Source: Clostridia bacterium
GTDB taxonomy: Bacteria > Bacillota > Clostridia > Peptostreptococcales > Acidaminobacteraceae
Reading direction: 5' to 3'
NCBI GenBank assembly: GCA_014859095.1
Contig: JACUUV010000010.1
Coordinates: 1-61,063, forward strand
Length of the DNA: 61,063 nt
Under the pieces are notes generated by a model. It did not search any database. It worked only from the letters and a program-made list of their open reading frames with translations, and was not told the DNA's origin. A program made the position numbers and the translations under genes. Below are positions 1 to 8,864 of the stretch, piece after piece; within the stretch, counting starts at the first letter, position 1; each line of letters starts with the position of its first letter.

Positions 1-1337
1 ACGTGCATACTGTGACCAAATAGGTCTACAGGCTGAACTTCCATAACTTCGTATAGATTCTCAGAGCAAAGCATTTTAAGGTCCCTGGCCAATGTCGATG
101 GTTTACAGGAAACATATACGATTCGTTCTGGCATCATTTTAAGAATGCTCTCAAGTACTTCTGGTTCACAACCGCTTCTCGGCGGATCAACTACAACCAC
201 ATTCGGTAAAATACCCGCTTCCAAAAGATTAGGTGTGATTTCCTCAGCTGTACCAATTATGAACTCTGCATTTTTTATGCCGTTCATTTCAGCATTTTGA
301 ATTGCATCATTTACCGCATTCGCATAGCTCTCGACACCATATACCTTTTTCGCCTTTTCAGCAAGGAACAAAGACAAGGTTCCTGTACCTGAATAGAGGT
401 CCATTACAGTTTCCTCACCAGTAAGCGAAGCAAACTCAAGAGCGGTTTCATACAGTTTTAAAGCCTGTTCACTGTTGACCTGGAAGAAAGATAAAGGAGA
501 TATTCTAAAATCAAGATTGCCGAGATGATCCACAATGGAATCCGCTCCGTAAAGAATCTTATTCTCTGTTCCAAACACACTTGGTCCCAGATCCAGATTG
601 ATATTTTGTACTACAGATACAATCTTTGGATTGGCTTTGATCAACAAATCAACGAGTGCTTTGGTCATAGTCAAAGATTTCTTATATGTGACTACAATTA
701 CCATAACAGATTGACCATCATCAGATTGTCTGATTGCAAGATGTCTGATCATACCTTTTTTTGTTCTCTCATCAAAAGCAGGCACTTTAAAATCATTCAT
801 ATAATGCTTAAATGCTTTGATTATGCTAAAATGGCCTTCATGTTGAATCAAACAGTCCGCGATATCCACGACTCGATGAGATTTTTTTTCATAGAATCCG
901 ATTTGTACTTTACCTTTTTGTTCTTTGACCGGATAAATTCCTTTGTTGCGATAACGGTATGGTGATTCCATGCCTATGGTCGGTTTGACAATTGTGCCAT
1001 CAAAGCCTCCAATTCTGGTCAGTGCATCCGATACCCATTTGCTTTTGAGTAATAGTTGCTGATCGTAGTCTATATTTTGTATCTGGCAACCACCACATTT
1101 ATCGAAATATGGACAAAGTGCGTCAACTTTGATACTGGAATCTTTTACCCATTCGGTGGCACGGGCCCATCCATAACTCTTCTTTTTTTCTCCCGGGATA
1201 CAAAACACACGATCTCCCGGTACAGTATTTGGTACAAACCATGTGAATCCATCATGTTTTCCAACGCCTTCCCCATCTTCATTCAAATCAATGATATCGA
1301 TTTCCAATGGTTTTACGTTTACTTGATCACTCTTCAA
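1..1337 (-). CDS. rlmD: 23S rRNA uracil-C5 methyltransferase, RlmD/RumA type (3' end cut by window)
   Basis: SAM-dependent enzyme that methylates a uracil C5 in 23S rRNA (RlmD/RlmC class). The frame is open for 445 codons and runs off the left edge, so probably only the last 10-15 residues are missing. An N-terminal TRAM-like segment is followed by the iron-sulfur cysteines (CPYFDKCGGCQ, near residue 80), a SAM-binding motif (DLYSGTGTLSLFLAEKA), a DPPRSGC motif and the catalytic-cysteine motif YVSCKP near the end. The start is a TTG: no ATG fits, and AGGAGG at 1345-1350 sits seven bases upstream. The paralogues RlmC, RlmD and TrmA-like proteins cannot be told apart by eye, so the exact target base is inferred. 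It follows htrA after a terminator and is probably its own unit. Confidence 0.9.
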   Translation of the reverse strand, partial: MKSDQVNVKPLEIDIIDLNEDGEGVGKHDGFTWFVPNTVPGDRVFCIPGEKKKSYGWARATEWVKDSSIKVDALCPYFDKCGGCQIQNIDYDQQLLLKSKWVSDALTRIGGFDGTIVKPTIGMESPYRYRNKGIYPVKEQKGKVQIGFYEKKSHRVVDIADCLIQHEGHFSIIKAFKHYMNDFKVPAFDERTKKGMIRHLAIRQSDDGQSVMVIVVTYKKSLTMTKALVDLLIKANPKIVSVVQNINLDLGPSVFGTENKILYGADSIVDHLGNLDFRISPLSFFQVNSEQALKLYETALEFASLTGEETVMDLYSGTGTLSLFLAEKAKKVYGVESYANAVNDAIQNAEMNGIKNAEFIIGTAEEITPNLLEAGILPNVVVVDPPRSGCEPEVLESILKMMPERIVYVSCKPSTLARDLKMLCSENLYEVMEVQPVDLFGHSMH

Positions 1338-1390
1338 ACGTATTCCTCCTGAGTTTCTTATTATTCAATACAGTATACCACTATTTCATA

Positions 1391-1419
1391 CAATAAAAAA
1401 CCAGACTTTTGTCTGGTTT
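1391..1419 (-). terminator. Intrinsic terminator after htrA
   Basis: On the minus strand an AACCAGAC stem with an AAAA loop pairs with GTCTGGTT and is followed by T residues. It lies just downstream of the HtrA stop codon and upstream of the methyltransferase start, so it separates the two genes. Confidence 0.75.
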
Positions 1420-1436
1420 AATAATAAGCTTTCGTA

Positions 1437-2702
1437 TCAATTGGAGCTTCTGTTTCCCAAGATAACAGGAATGACCAGTTTTTCTTCACCGTTGCGTATG
1501 ATTTTCACTTCTATCTGATCACCTGGTTTCAAACCGCCTAGATATTCTGTCAAATCGGACATATTGAATATTTTCACATCATCAATTTCAATTATGAGAT
1601 CGGATTCTTTGAGCCCCGCCTTAGAAGCAGGTGAATTCTCATAGACATATCGGATCATGACACCCATTGGTATTTCATAGAGTTCAGAATCAGCTTTATT
1701 GATATCCACACCACCAATTCCAATAAAAGGTCTGGCGATATAACCATTTTTGATGAGTTCCTCCACTATCGGCATCATTGCATTGGAAGGTATTGCAAAA
1801 CCAATGCCTTCAACTAGTGTATCCGCTATTTTAGCAGTGTTGATTCCCACCAGTTCACCCTTTCGATTGACAAGTGCACCGCCTGAATTGCCAGGATTGA
1901 TGGCAGCGTCAATCTGGATGTATTTCATATTGTTCTCATTTTTGACATCGCGTTCCACTGCGCTGACAAAACCTGCAGTCAATGTTCTGTCATATCCAAG
2001 AGGGTTCCCTATGGCAATTGCGGGCTCTCCCACTTTCAGCTCATCTGAATTTCCAATGGCAATCGGTTTGAGTGCTTTCATCATCAACTCTGGGATCTTA
2101 TTTTTTTTAATAGAAAGAACCGCAAGATCAGTATCTGAATCATGCCCCACAAGCGTAGCATCCACGACATTTCCATCAGAAATATCTACAACGACTTCGG
2201 TTGCACCGTCAATCACATGAAAATTGGTAACTATATAAAACAAATCCTTGGTTTCGCCGACGAGCACTCCTGAACCTGAACCATCTTGTGTTCTTTGAAT
2301 ATTGAACCAATCATAGTATGTCTTCTTACTGGTGATGCCAACAATCGATCCGCTAACATTGTCGTAAATTTCCGAATAACCTAAGGTCGATCCTCCAAAC
2401 TGTTCTGGCTTTTCATCCATATAATCCACCACAGAAGTATAAATTTCGGAGCGGAAATTTGATCTTAAAAGTTCGCTGATTTTTTCATTCAATGCCGCTT
2501 CATTGGTATTGATCTGTCCATAATAGTAACCAATGGTGTAGGTGCTTCCACCTACAAGAGTCAGAATCAATATGAACGCCATGACTTGCTTCCATCTTTT
2601 CTTTTTTTGAATTGGTACGACTTGTTCTTGATCAGATTCACTTTTAATGATAGTTTCATCTTCTTTAACAATTATTTGTTCTTCAAATTCCTTTTCATCC
2701 AT
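1437..2702 (-). CDS. htrA: HtrA/DegP-type membrane-anchored serine protease
   Basis: Quality-control serine protease acting outside the membrane on misfolded proteins. An acidic cytoplasmic tail (residues 1-33) leads into one transmembrane helix at about 39-60. The trypsin-like domain carries the full triad: His162 in TNFHVID, Asp192 in SDTDLAVL and Ser273 in NPGNSGGAL. A single PDZ domain fills roughly residues 320-420. The ATG at 2702 is preferred over the in-frame GTG nine bases earlier, because GAGGAG overlaps that GTG and sits eight bases from the ATG. The gene follows an Hsp20 and a two-component system, which suggests an envelope or heat stress unit. Which paralogue it is (HtrA, HtrB or YyxA type) cannot be decided. 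Confidence 0.95.
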   Translation of the reverse strand: MDEKEFEEQIIVKEDETIIKSESDQEQVVPIQKKKRWKQVMAFILILTLVGGSTYTIGYYYGQINTNEAALNEKISELLRSNFRSEIYTSVVDYMDEKPEQFGGSTLGYSEIYDNVSGSIVGITSKKTYYDWFNIQRTQDGSGSGVLVGETKDLFYIVTNFHVIDGATEVVVDISDGNVVDATLVGHDSDTDLAVLSIKKNKIPELMMKALKPIAIGNSDELKVGEPAIAIGNPLGYDRTLTAGFVSAVERDVKNENNMKYIQIDAAINPGNSGGALVNRKGELVGINTAKIADTLVEGIGFAIPSNAMMPIVEELIKNGYIARPFIGIGGVDINKADSELYEIPMGVMIRYVYENSPASKAGLKESDLIIEIDDVKIFNMSDLTEYLGGLKPGDQIEVKIIRNGEEKLVIPVILGNRSSN

Positions 2703-2724
2703 TTTGATCACTCCTCATAAATCA

Positions 2725-3150
2725 TTAAAACATCGTGTGAGAAATTTTCGGCAGTTCCACTTTAAGGACTCCATTTTTGAGTGTCGCCCTGATATTTTCC
2801 TTATCCACCCGTTCCACTAGAAAATTACGTCTAAAAGCTCCATATCTTCTTTCGCGGCGTATAAAATCATAATCGTCAACTTCGTTGACTTCATGTTTTT
2901 GTGCGATAATGCTCAAAAAACTGTTTTCATATTCGATTGTAATATTTTCTATGGAAAAACCAGGAAGTTCGGCCTCTACAATGAAGCGAGTCTCGCTCTC
3001 ACGAACATCTACATCAAAAGTGTTGATTACGTTTTCACCTTTTTTGACAACACAACTGACCTTTTCTTCCATTACATCGTAAAACAGTTGATCCAGTGCT
3101 TGTCTATGCTTAGAACTGAGTTTGTCCGGATTCATTTTCAACAATTTCAC
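2725..3150 (-). CDS. Small heat-shock protein, Hsp20/alpha-crystallin family
   Basis: ATP-independent holdase chaperone that binds unfolding proteins in the cytoplasm. The 141-residue length fits the family. An alpha-crystallin domain occupies about residues 40-138, with the typical VEAELPGFSIENITIEYE strand region and the closing GVLKVELPK motif. The start is uncertain. GTG at 3150 lies only three bases from AGGAGG (3154-3159), a TTG at 3144 has better spacing (nine bases), and an ATG occurs at 3135; all are in the same frame. It is followed 22 bases later by htrA, so chaperone and protease are probably co-expressed. Confidence 0.93.
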   Translation of the reverse strand: MKLLKMNPDKLSSKHRQALDQLFYDVMEEKVSCVVKKGENVINTFDVDVRESETRFIVEAELPGFSIENITIEYENSFLSIIAQKHEVNEVDDYDFIRRERRYGAFRRNFLVERVDKENIRATLKNGVLKVELPKISHTMF

Positions 3151-3213
3151 ACACCTCCTACACTACAAATCTTATTCTATTTTCTTTAACATATTATGAA
3201 TAATTGATAAACC

Positions 3214-4629
3214 TTATTTGAAAATTTGCGTTGAAACTGTGAATATGAACGCAACTCCTATGTCTTCATTGCTATAGACCTCTATTTTTTCATGATGAGC
3301 CTTAACAAGTTCTTTGACAATGGAAAGCCCCAAACCTGAAGAAGTTTTTTCCAGTCCTCTCGATTTGTCGAGTTTTGTGAATCGATCCCAGATGGCTTCA
3401 AGTTCCTTTGGCGATAGTACCTTTCCCGTATTGCTGATACCTACGAAATATTTATCGCCTTTGAGTTCTGTCCTGATACTGATCGTTCCATCCATGTCCA
3501 CAAATTTTGTGGCATTGTCGAGCAAATTGAAAACTATACGATGAATGGATGCATAATCTCCATGTGCTTTTATTTTGTCATGGGAAAGGTCTATCGTAAG
3601 CTTGATTCTCTTTTCAATAATGCTTTGTTCAAAACTGTCCAGTACATTGATGATCATTTCATTCAAATCAAAATCTGTCTTGTTTAAAACAAGCGCACCG
3701 CTTTCCATCTTTGAAAGGTCCAAAAGGTCATTGATCATTTTGATCAGTCGGTCGCTTTCGTTCAGTACAATCTTGAGATAGCGTTCCTTCTTATCCTCCC
3801 CAATTGTCCCGTCCAGCATCCCTCTAGTGTAACCTTTTATGTTGGTGAGTGGTGATCTGAGATCATGAGACAGACTGGAGATGAACATCCTTTTTGTCTG
3901 TTCTTGTTGATTGAGCTCGTCAGCCATCAGGTTAAAACTCTCAGCCAATTGCCCCAGCTCATCTTTCCTATTTATGATGATTTTTTTGTCAAAATTGCCT
4001 TCGGAAATATATTTGGCGGCATCATTGATGACTTTTATCTCATAACCCATGCGTTCTGTGATCAAAAATATCAGGATAACAGCTAAAATTCCAGAAAATG
4101 AAAGTGAAATGAAGATAATTACAGAAACTTTTGAGATGGTATCCTCAATTTCAGGCATGGGAATATTGACAAACATGGCATACCTGGTCTCACCCACTGT
4201 AAAAGGATAACCCACTCTGAGAATTCTCTCCGTATAGAGATCTTTGTAAAAAACCTCCCGACTGGTGGTCGATCCTGAGAACACGGTCTTGATGTCCTCA
4301 GTCAGCTCCTGATAATTGTCAGGATCAATGGAGACTCGATTCTCTTCAGTGGTGTACAGCGCCCCGGACTCTGTGAAAAGCCATATGTTTGCGCCTGTAT
4401 ATCCGTCGAGCAACATAATCTGCTCCTGAAGCAAGTTTAAGCTGATCGAATTGATATACCTGCTGTTTACAAGCTCTTCATAATTGGAAATCCGCTTTAC
4501 AATCAAATCCGTTTCATGATTCACAAAATAAATGTCCAAAACCGACCGCACACCTATGATGATCAAAATGAAAGATATGAGAAATATGAGAATATAAACA
4601 AATGCAAATTTATGAAATATAGTTTTCAT
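3214..4629 (-). CDS. Membrane sensor histidine kinase (HAMP-HisKA-HATPase)
   Basis: Sensor partner of the OmpR-type regulator encoded just upstream (10-base gap). Transmembrane helices lie at about residues 9-30 and 166-190 and frame an extracellular sensor of some 135 residues. A HAMP linker follows (about 190-245). The phosphoacceptor is His255 in SLSHDLRSPL. An N-box (FNLLDNATKF) and a G-box (SSGLGLSIVKEL) make a complete ATP-binding domain. All catalytic motifs are intact, so it should be an active kinase. The signal is unknown. The downstream neighbours Hsp20 and HtrA hint at envelope stress, but this is inference from position only. Confidence 0.94.
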   Translation of the reverse strand: MKTIFHKFAFVYILIFLISFILIIIGVRSVLDIYFVNHETDLIVKRISNYEELVNSRYINSISLNLLQEQIMLLDGYTGANIWLFTESGALYTTEENRVSIDPDNYQELTEDIKTVFSGSTTSREVFYKDLYTERILRVGYPFTVGETRYAMFVNIPMPEIEDTISKVSVIIFISLSFSGILAVILIFLITERMGYEIKVINDAAKYISEGNFDKKIIINRKDELGQLAESFNLMADELNQQEQTKRMFISSLSHDLRSPLTNIKGYTRGMLDGTIGEDKKERYLKIVLNESDRLIKMINDLLDLSKMESGALVLNKTDFDLNEMIINVLDSFEQSIIEKRIKLTIDLSHDKIKAHGDYASIHRIVFNLLDNATKFVDMDGTISIRTELKGDKYFVGISNTGKVLSPKELEAIWDRFTKLDKSRGLEKTSSGLGLSIVKELVKAHHEKIEVYSNEDIGVAFIFTVSTQIFK

Positions 4630-4639
4630 TTTAATCCTC

Positions 4640-5326
4640 TTAATCCAGTTTGAATTTGTATCCTACACCCCATACGGTTTTGATTTCCCAACCATTGTTT
4701 TCTCTTTCAAATTTTTCACGAAGTCTCTTGATGTGAACATCAACGGTTCTTGTCTCTCCAAAGAAATCATAACCCCAAATGCGATCCAATAGTTGTTCTC
4801 TTGTAAACACTCTGTTCGGGTTGTTCACAAGATAGTTCAAAAGTTCTATTTCCTTGGGAGGCAGTTCCAGTACCGTATCAAAATAAGTGACATTATAATC
4901 TATCATATTGATTGTGAGATTCGCTACGGAAACAATGCCTTCAGTATCAGGCTTATCGTTACTCATGAATCTTCTGATGACAGCTTTCACACGCGCGGTC
5001 ATTTCTTTGGGTTCAAATGGTTTTACTATATAATCGTCTGCTCCGAGTTCAAGCCCGAGAACCTTATCAAAAGTCTCATCTTTGGCTGTCACCATGATCA
5101 CGGGTGTTTTTCCTAGCTTTCTGATTTCTTTAAGAGTGTCGTAACCATCCATACCGGGCATCATGATATCCAGCATGATCAAATCAGGTGTACTTGTCTT
5201 TAATGCTTGAACGCCTTTTTCGCCACTCTCATATTGCTCAACAACATAACCTTCTTTGACGAGGTACAACGAGATCAATTCTCTGATGTTTTCATCGTCA
5301 TCAATGACAAATATTTTCTTATTCAC
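4640..5326 (-). CDS. OmpR/PhoB-family response regulator
   Basis: DNA-binding response regulator of 228 residues. The receiver domain (about 1-115) has the acidic pocket near DDDEN and the phosphoacceptor Asp53 in LIMLDIMMPG. The winged-helix output domain (about 130-228) ends in the usual VWGVGYKF motif. The frame stays open further upstream, but the true start is the GTG at 5326, since AGGAGG at 5334-5339 lies seven bases before it and the protein then begins directly at the receiver fold. It pairs with the kinase gene that follows ten bases later. A terminator-like hairpin lies in its leader. Confidence 0.94.
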   Translation of the reverse strand: MNKKIFVIDDDENIRELISLYLVKEGYVVEQYESGEKGVQALKTSTPDLIMLDIMMPGMDGYDTLKEIRKLGKTPVIMVTAKDETFDKVLGLELGADDYIVKPFEPKEMTARVKAVIRRFMSNDKPDTEGIVSVANLTINMIDYNVTYFDTVLELPPKEIELLNYLVNNPNRVFTREQLLDRIWGYDFFGETRTVDVHIKRLREKFERENNGWEIKTVWGVGYKFKLD

Positions 5327-5353
5327 AGCAACCCCTCCTAAATGAATCAATAT

Positions 5354-5381
5354 AAAAAAGAGCATTATATGAATAATGCTC
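5354..5381 (-). terminator. Intrinsic terminator hairpin between the M18 peptidase and the response regulator
   Basis: Minus-strand stem GAGCATTAT pairs with ATAATGCTC and is followed by TTTTTT. It could end peptidase transcription. A TATAAT box lies upstream of it (5402-5407 on the plus numbering, minus orientation), so a transcript made from that box would also have to pass this hairpin before reaching the regulator gene. Confidence 0.7.
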
Positions 5382-5468
5382 CATTTTGTCTTACAAATAC
5401 TATTATACAATATTTATTGTCAGATATCTATTTCTTATCATGAATGAAATTTGAACAAATTGTGTCCA

Positions 5469-6896
5469 TTAACGGTTTAAGAATGCCTTATAGGCTTTAA
5501 ACGTCATAAAGACATCGACCTTGCTTGCAATTTCATATGGTGCATGCATACTTAGAACAGGAACACCGCAATCCACAACCTCAGCATTGGAATTTGCCAG
5601 AATGTATGCGATAGTGCCGCCTCCGCCTTGATCCACTTTTCCAAGTTCGCCAATTTGCCATACGACATCGTTATCGTTGAATAACTTTCTTACTTCTCCC
5701 AAGAATTCGGCATTCGCATCGTTACATCCACCTTTGCCTCTTGCTCCGGTATATTTGACCAGCTGTACGCCTTTTCCTATGTGGGCAGAATTGCGTTTTT
5801 CATATACAGCAGCAAAATTTGGATCATAAGCCGCACCGACATCACCTGACAACACTTTTGTATTTGAAATTGCTCTTCTAAGATAAAGGTCATTGAAATC
5901 GGGTTCTTGTAATGCAATCAATTCAGCAACGATATTTTCGAAGTATCTTGACTGTGAGCCTGTGTTGCCTTGACTGCCAACTTCTTCTTTATCCATAAAC
6001 ATGCCACACGCGGTCGTCTTGACATCTTCAAGCTCAAACAATGCCATGACACCAGTGTAACTGCAAACTCTGTCATCGTGTCCGTATGCGGAAATCATAC
6101 TTCTATCGAATCCCAAGTCCTTAGCTTTTCCGGCTGGAACCACTTCAAATTCAGCACTTAAAAAATCTTCTTCCAAAAGTCCATATTTTTCTTTAAGAAT
6201 TTTGAGAATATGAAGCTTCACTTTATCTTTGGTCTTGTCATCCCCCATCGGCATATGTCCTACGAGAACATTGAGCGTTTCTCCATCAATGCCTTCCGAG
6301 AGTGTCTTTGAAGATTGGTCTTTGGCCAAATGAGGCAACAAATCCGTTATTGCGAATATAGGGTCTGCCTCGTCTTCACCTATGACCACTTCAATCTTCT
6401 CGTTGTTTTTGTTGAATGCCACTCCATGAATCGCAAGCGGTATTGCTGTCCATTGATATTTTTTGATGCCTCCGTAATAATGGGTTTTAAGGAACGCCAT
6501 ATCGCTGTCTTCATAAAGTGGAAATGGTTTCAAGTCGATTCTTGGCACGTCAATATGTGCACCTATAATATTCATGCCTTCTTTAAGTGATTTTTCACCC
6601 ATCAGGAATAATATGATGGATTTGTCTCTATTGATCGCGTATATTTTTGAACCCTTTTGTAATTTTTCTTTTCCGCTCAAATAATCGTCAATGTTCTTGT
6701 AACCTCTTTCGATTGCAAGTCTTTTGATTTCATTTGCGCTTTCACGTTCTGTCTTACCGGCATCAAGAAATGCTTTGTAACCTTCACCGAATTCAAAACA
6801 CGATTTCGTCTCGGATTCACTCATTGCTTCCCAAGCATTTTTGAAGGTATGGGTCAGTTCTTTTGACAATTCCTCAAATTGATTCTTTTTTTCCAT
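5469..6896 (-). CDS. apeA: M18 family zinc aminopeptidase
   Basis: Cytosolic metallo-aminopeptidase that trims N-terminal residues from peptides. The length (475 residues) is normal for bacterial M18 enzymes. Metal and catalytic motifs are present in order: GAHIDVPRIDLKP (His and Asp), DKEEVGSQGNTGS (catalytic Glu pair), GDVGAAYDPN, and SMHAPYEIASKVDV with the late His. A purine-rich AGGGGG site lies a few bases before the ATG. The gene stands between the DegU-like regulator and an OmpR-type regulator. A role in recycling amino acids from peptides fits the amino-acid metabolism elsewhere in the window, but the substrate preference cannot be read from sequence. Confidence 0.93.
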   Translation of the reverse strand: MEKKNQFEELSKELTHTFKNAWEAMSESETKSCFEFGEGYKAFLDAGKTERESANEIKRLAIERGYKNIDDYLSGKEKLQKGSKIYAINRDKSIILFLMGEKSLKEGMNIIGAHIDVPRIDLKPFPLYEDSDMAFLKTHYYGGIKKYQWTAIPLAIHGVAFNKNNEKIEVVIGEDEADPIFAITDLLPHLAKDQSSKTLSEGIDGETLNVLVGHMPMGDDKTKDKVKLHILKILKEKYGLLEEDFLSAEFEVVPAGKAKDLGFDRSMISAYGHDDRVCSYTGVMALFELEDVKTTACGMFMDKEEVGSQGNTGSQSRYFENIVAELIALQEPDFNDLYLRRAISNTKVLSGDVGAAYDPNFAAVYEKRNSAHIGKGVQLVKYTGARGKGGCNDANAEFLGEVRKLFNDNDVVWQIGELGKVDQGGGGTIAYILANSNAEVVDCGVPVLSMHAPYEIASKVDVFMTFKAYKAFLNR

Positions 6897-6977
6897 TTCA
6901 TCCCCCTGATCTAATTCATTAATAAAAATATTCTGTCAATTACAGGATATAAAAAAAATTATACGACTTCAAGAGAA

Positions 6978-7628
6978 TTAAATTTTCGTAACATTATGTT
7001 TGATGGCATAAAGTGCCGCTTGGGTACGGTCATTCACATTCAGTTTTCGAAATATGCTGGAAATATGATTTTTGACCGTTTTTTCACTTATGAAAAGCGC
7101 TTCCGAAATTTCTTTGTTGTTCAATCCACTTGCAAGTAATTTGAGTACATCGAGTTCTCTCTTGGTCAGACGCCTCTTGCTTAAATCATTATAAGATGAT
7201 TCTTTTCGTTTGTATTCCCTGACCAATACACCTGAAAGTGACGGATGAATATAGACTTCACCTTGCATGACCCTGTGTATGGCGTCAATCAATTGAGATA
7301 CATCAGCATCTTTGAGCACATAGCCCTCAGCTCCCATATTGATGGTTTCAATCAAATACTCGGCATCTTCATGAATTGTCAACATTATGGTCTTGACATC
7401 TTCATAGTCTTTCTTGATTTGATGCAGACAATCAATCCCATTCATACCCGGCATGTTGATATCCAACAGGACAATATCGGGATGTTTGTCATCTATGGCC
7501 ACAAGCGCTTCGATACCATCACCGGCAAGAGCTACAACCTCTAAGGTCTCTTCTAGTTCCAACAACTTTTTAAGTCCTTCTCTGATCAATGCGTGGTCGT
7601 CTACAATTGCCACTTTAATTTTACGCAT
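6978..7628 (-). CDS. NarL/LuxR-family response regulator (DegU-like)
   Basis: Two-component transcription factor of 216 residues. The receiver domain has the DDH acidic pair at 10-11 and phosphoacceptor Asp56 in IVLLDINMPG. A LuxR-type helix-turn-helix lies at about 150-205 (TKRELDVLKLLASGLNNKEI and VKNHISSIFRKL). An earlier in-frame ATG at 7640 overlaps the stop of the kinase gene, but its ATGGAGG is really the ribosome site for the ATG at 7628. It is transcribed with the DegS-like kinase. Targets are unknown; in Bacillus the homologous pair controls exoenzymes and motility. Confidence 0.93.
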   Translation of the reverse strand: MRKIKVAIVDDHALIREGLKKLLELEETLEVVALAGDGIEALVAIDDKHPDIVLLDINMPGMNGIDCLHQIKKDYEDVKTIMLTIHEDAEYLIETINMGAEGYVLKDADVSQLIDAIHRVMQGEVYIHPSLSGVLVREYKRKESSYNDLSKRRLTKRELDVLKLLASGLNNKEISEALFISEKTVKNHISSIFRKLNVNDRTQAALYAIKHNVTKI

Positions 7629-7639
7629 ATTTCCCTCCA

Positions 7640-8758
7640 TTACATGTTTGGAATACTGACTCTGATATGTGTTCCTTTTTTAGGTTCCGATGATATCTTA
7701 AATAATCCGTTGACAAGATCTATTCGCTCTTTCATATTGTACAAACCGTATCCGCTTGCACTTTCCATGACCTCCATGACATCAAATCCTTTTCCGTTAT
7801 CAATTATGTCAAGTTCAATCGTATTTGGATTGATTTCGATTGTGAACAACACTTTCTTGCATTCAGAGTGCTTCACTATATTATTGAAGCTTTCTTGTAT
7901 GACTCTGAATGCCATCAGATTGACCAATGAATTTTCCACGACGCTATCCTGATGTACCTTCAAATCCACTTGAATCTTGGTGGTATCCATTATGGTGGAT
8001 ACCATTTTTTTGACGGTTGGCACAAGACCCAGATCATCAAGCGACATTGGCATCAAGTCATATATTATTTTTCGGATATCTTTGAGTATGCTTCTAACAT
8101 CATCTTGCAAATAAGATATCTCTTTTTTGGCTTTGTTGGGTGATGAATCAATGACTTTTGACGCATATTCTGCCTTATATATGACATTTGCAAGCGATTG
8201 CGCGGGGCCGTCATGTATATCTCTGGAAATTCGTTTCTTCTCTTTTTCTTGAGCCTCGATGATTTTCAGACCCACATCTTTTTTCTCTTTGATTTGTTCC
8301 ATGACATTACCGGTCAGATACTCAAGTGCGACACTTACCTTCATTTCAAGCACCTCAGCTTTTTTGAGCACTTCCATATTGTTTCTCAACATGCGTTCAA
8401 GCGTATTGCGTCTTTCTATCAATTCTTTTTCCTCTTGGGTCTTGAAGGAAAGTTGGACTTGCACTTTTTGTGATAATTCGTAAGCTTCTTTGATATCAGT
8501 TTCCGTGAACTCGTCAAAATGTTCATTGATCGTCTTAATCATATTTTTAGCCATCTGAGAACGAATCTGCAACTTATCCACTTCATTTATTGTGATTGAA
8601 ATCTGTGCTTTGACCGTTATGAGTTCTTGCTCATAAGAAATATACTCATGACGGATTTGTTCTGAAATTTCAAATATTTCCTTTTTACCGTCTTCAATAG
8701 CAAAAGCGGTATTTTGAATGATCTGATCCAATTTCTTGTAATTGATACTATTGTCCAT
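7640..8758 (-). CDS. Cytosolic sensor histidine kinase (DegS-like)
   Basis: Soluble kinase of 372 residues without transmembrane helices, close in length to Bacillus DegS. A long N-terminal coiled coil (about 20-175) precedes the HisKA_3 dimerisation domain with His182 in SRDIHDGPAQSLAN, the DegS-type H-box. The ATP-binding domain follows, with the N-box region VIQESFNNIVKH and a GYGLYNMKERI G-box. The frame can be read upstream to 8851, but that extension runs through a terminator hairpin. The ATG at 8758, preceded by GGAG eight bases away, is the credible start. Its stop overlaps the ribosome site of the regulator gene, so the two are translationally close. Confidence 0.93.
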   Translation of the reverse strand: MDNSINYKKLDQIIQNTAFAIEDGKKEIFEISEQIRHEYISYEQELITVKAQISITINEVDKLQIRSQMAKNMIKTINEHFDEFTETDIKEAYELSQKVQVQLSFKTQEEKELIERRNTLERMLRNNMEVLKKAEVLEMKVSVALEYLTGNVMEQIKEKKDVGLKIIEAQEKEKKRISRDIHDGPAQSLANVIYKAEYASKVIDSSPNKAKKEISYLQDDVRSILKDIRKIIYDLMPMSLDDLGLVPTVKKMVSTIMDTTKIQVDLKVHQDSVVENSLVNLMAFRVIQESFNNIVKHSECKKVLFTIEINPNTIELDIIDNGKGFDVMEVMESASGYGLYNMKERIDLVNGLFKISSEPKKGTHIRVSIPNM

Positions 8759-8777
8759 TTTGCACACTCCGATGATT

Positions 8778-8786
8778 ATTATATCA
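8778..8786 (-). promoter_or_regulatory. Possible extended -10 promoter element for the DegS/DegU pair
   Basis: Minus strand TGATATAAT, an extended -10 motif, lies directly after the terminator hairpin and about 20 bases before the kinase ATG. No good -35 is seen. A second TGATATAAT occurs on the far side of the hairpin (8838-8846). Confidence 0.35.
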
Positions 8787-8787
8787 C

Positions 8788-8822
8788 AAAAGCCCACTCT
8801 CATGAATAAGGTGGGCTTTTTT
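8788..8822 (-). terminator. Terminator between cheW-like gene and DegS-like kinase
   Basis: Stem AAAAGCCCAC pairs with GTGGGCTTTT around a 12-base loop, with T runs on both strands, so it could work in both directions. On the minus strand it falls between the CheW-like stop and the kinase start. Confidence 0.7.
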
Positions 8823-8864
8823 GAACATTTAGTCCTAATTATATCATCCATAAACCGGGATTGT

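Noticed and set aside
525-1352. Plus-strand open frames at the left edge
   Set aside because: They are antisense to the RlmD-type gene, whose minus-strand frame carries the iron-sulfur and catalytic motifs.
1750-2220. 156-codon open frame on the plus strand
   Set aside because: It lies fully antisense to htrA, has no ribosome site and no recognisable protein pattern; htrA has a complete catalytic triad.
8759-8851. N-terminal extension of the DegS-like kinase
   Set aside because: The extended frame reads through a terminator hairpin, and the ATG at 8758 has a ribosome site.
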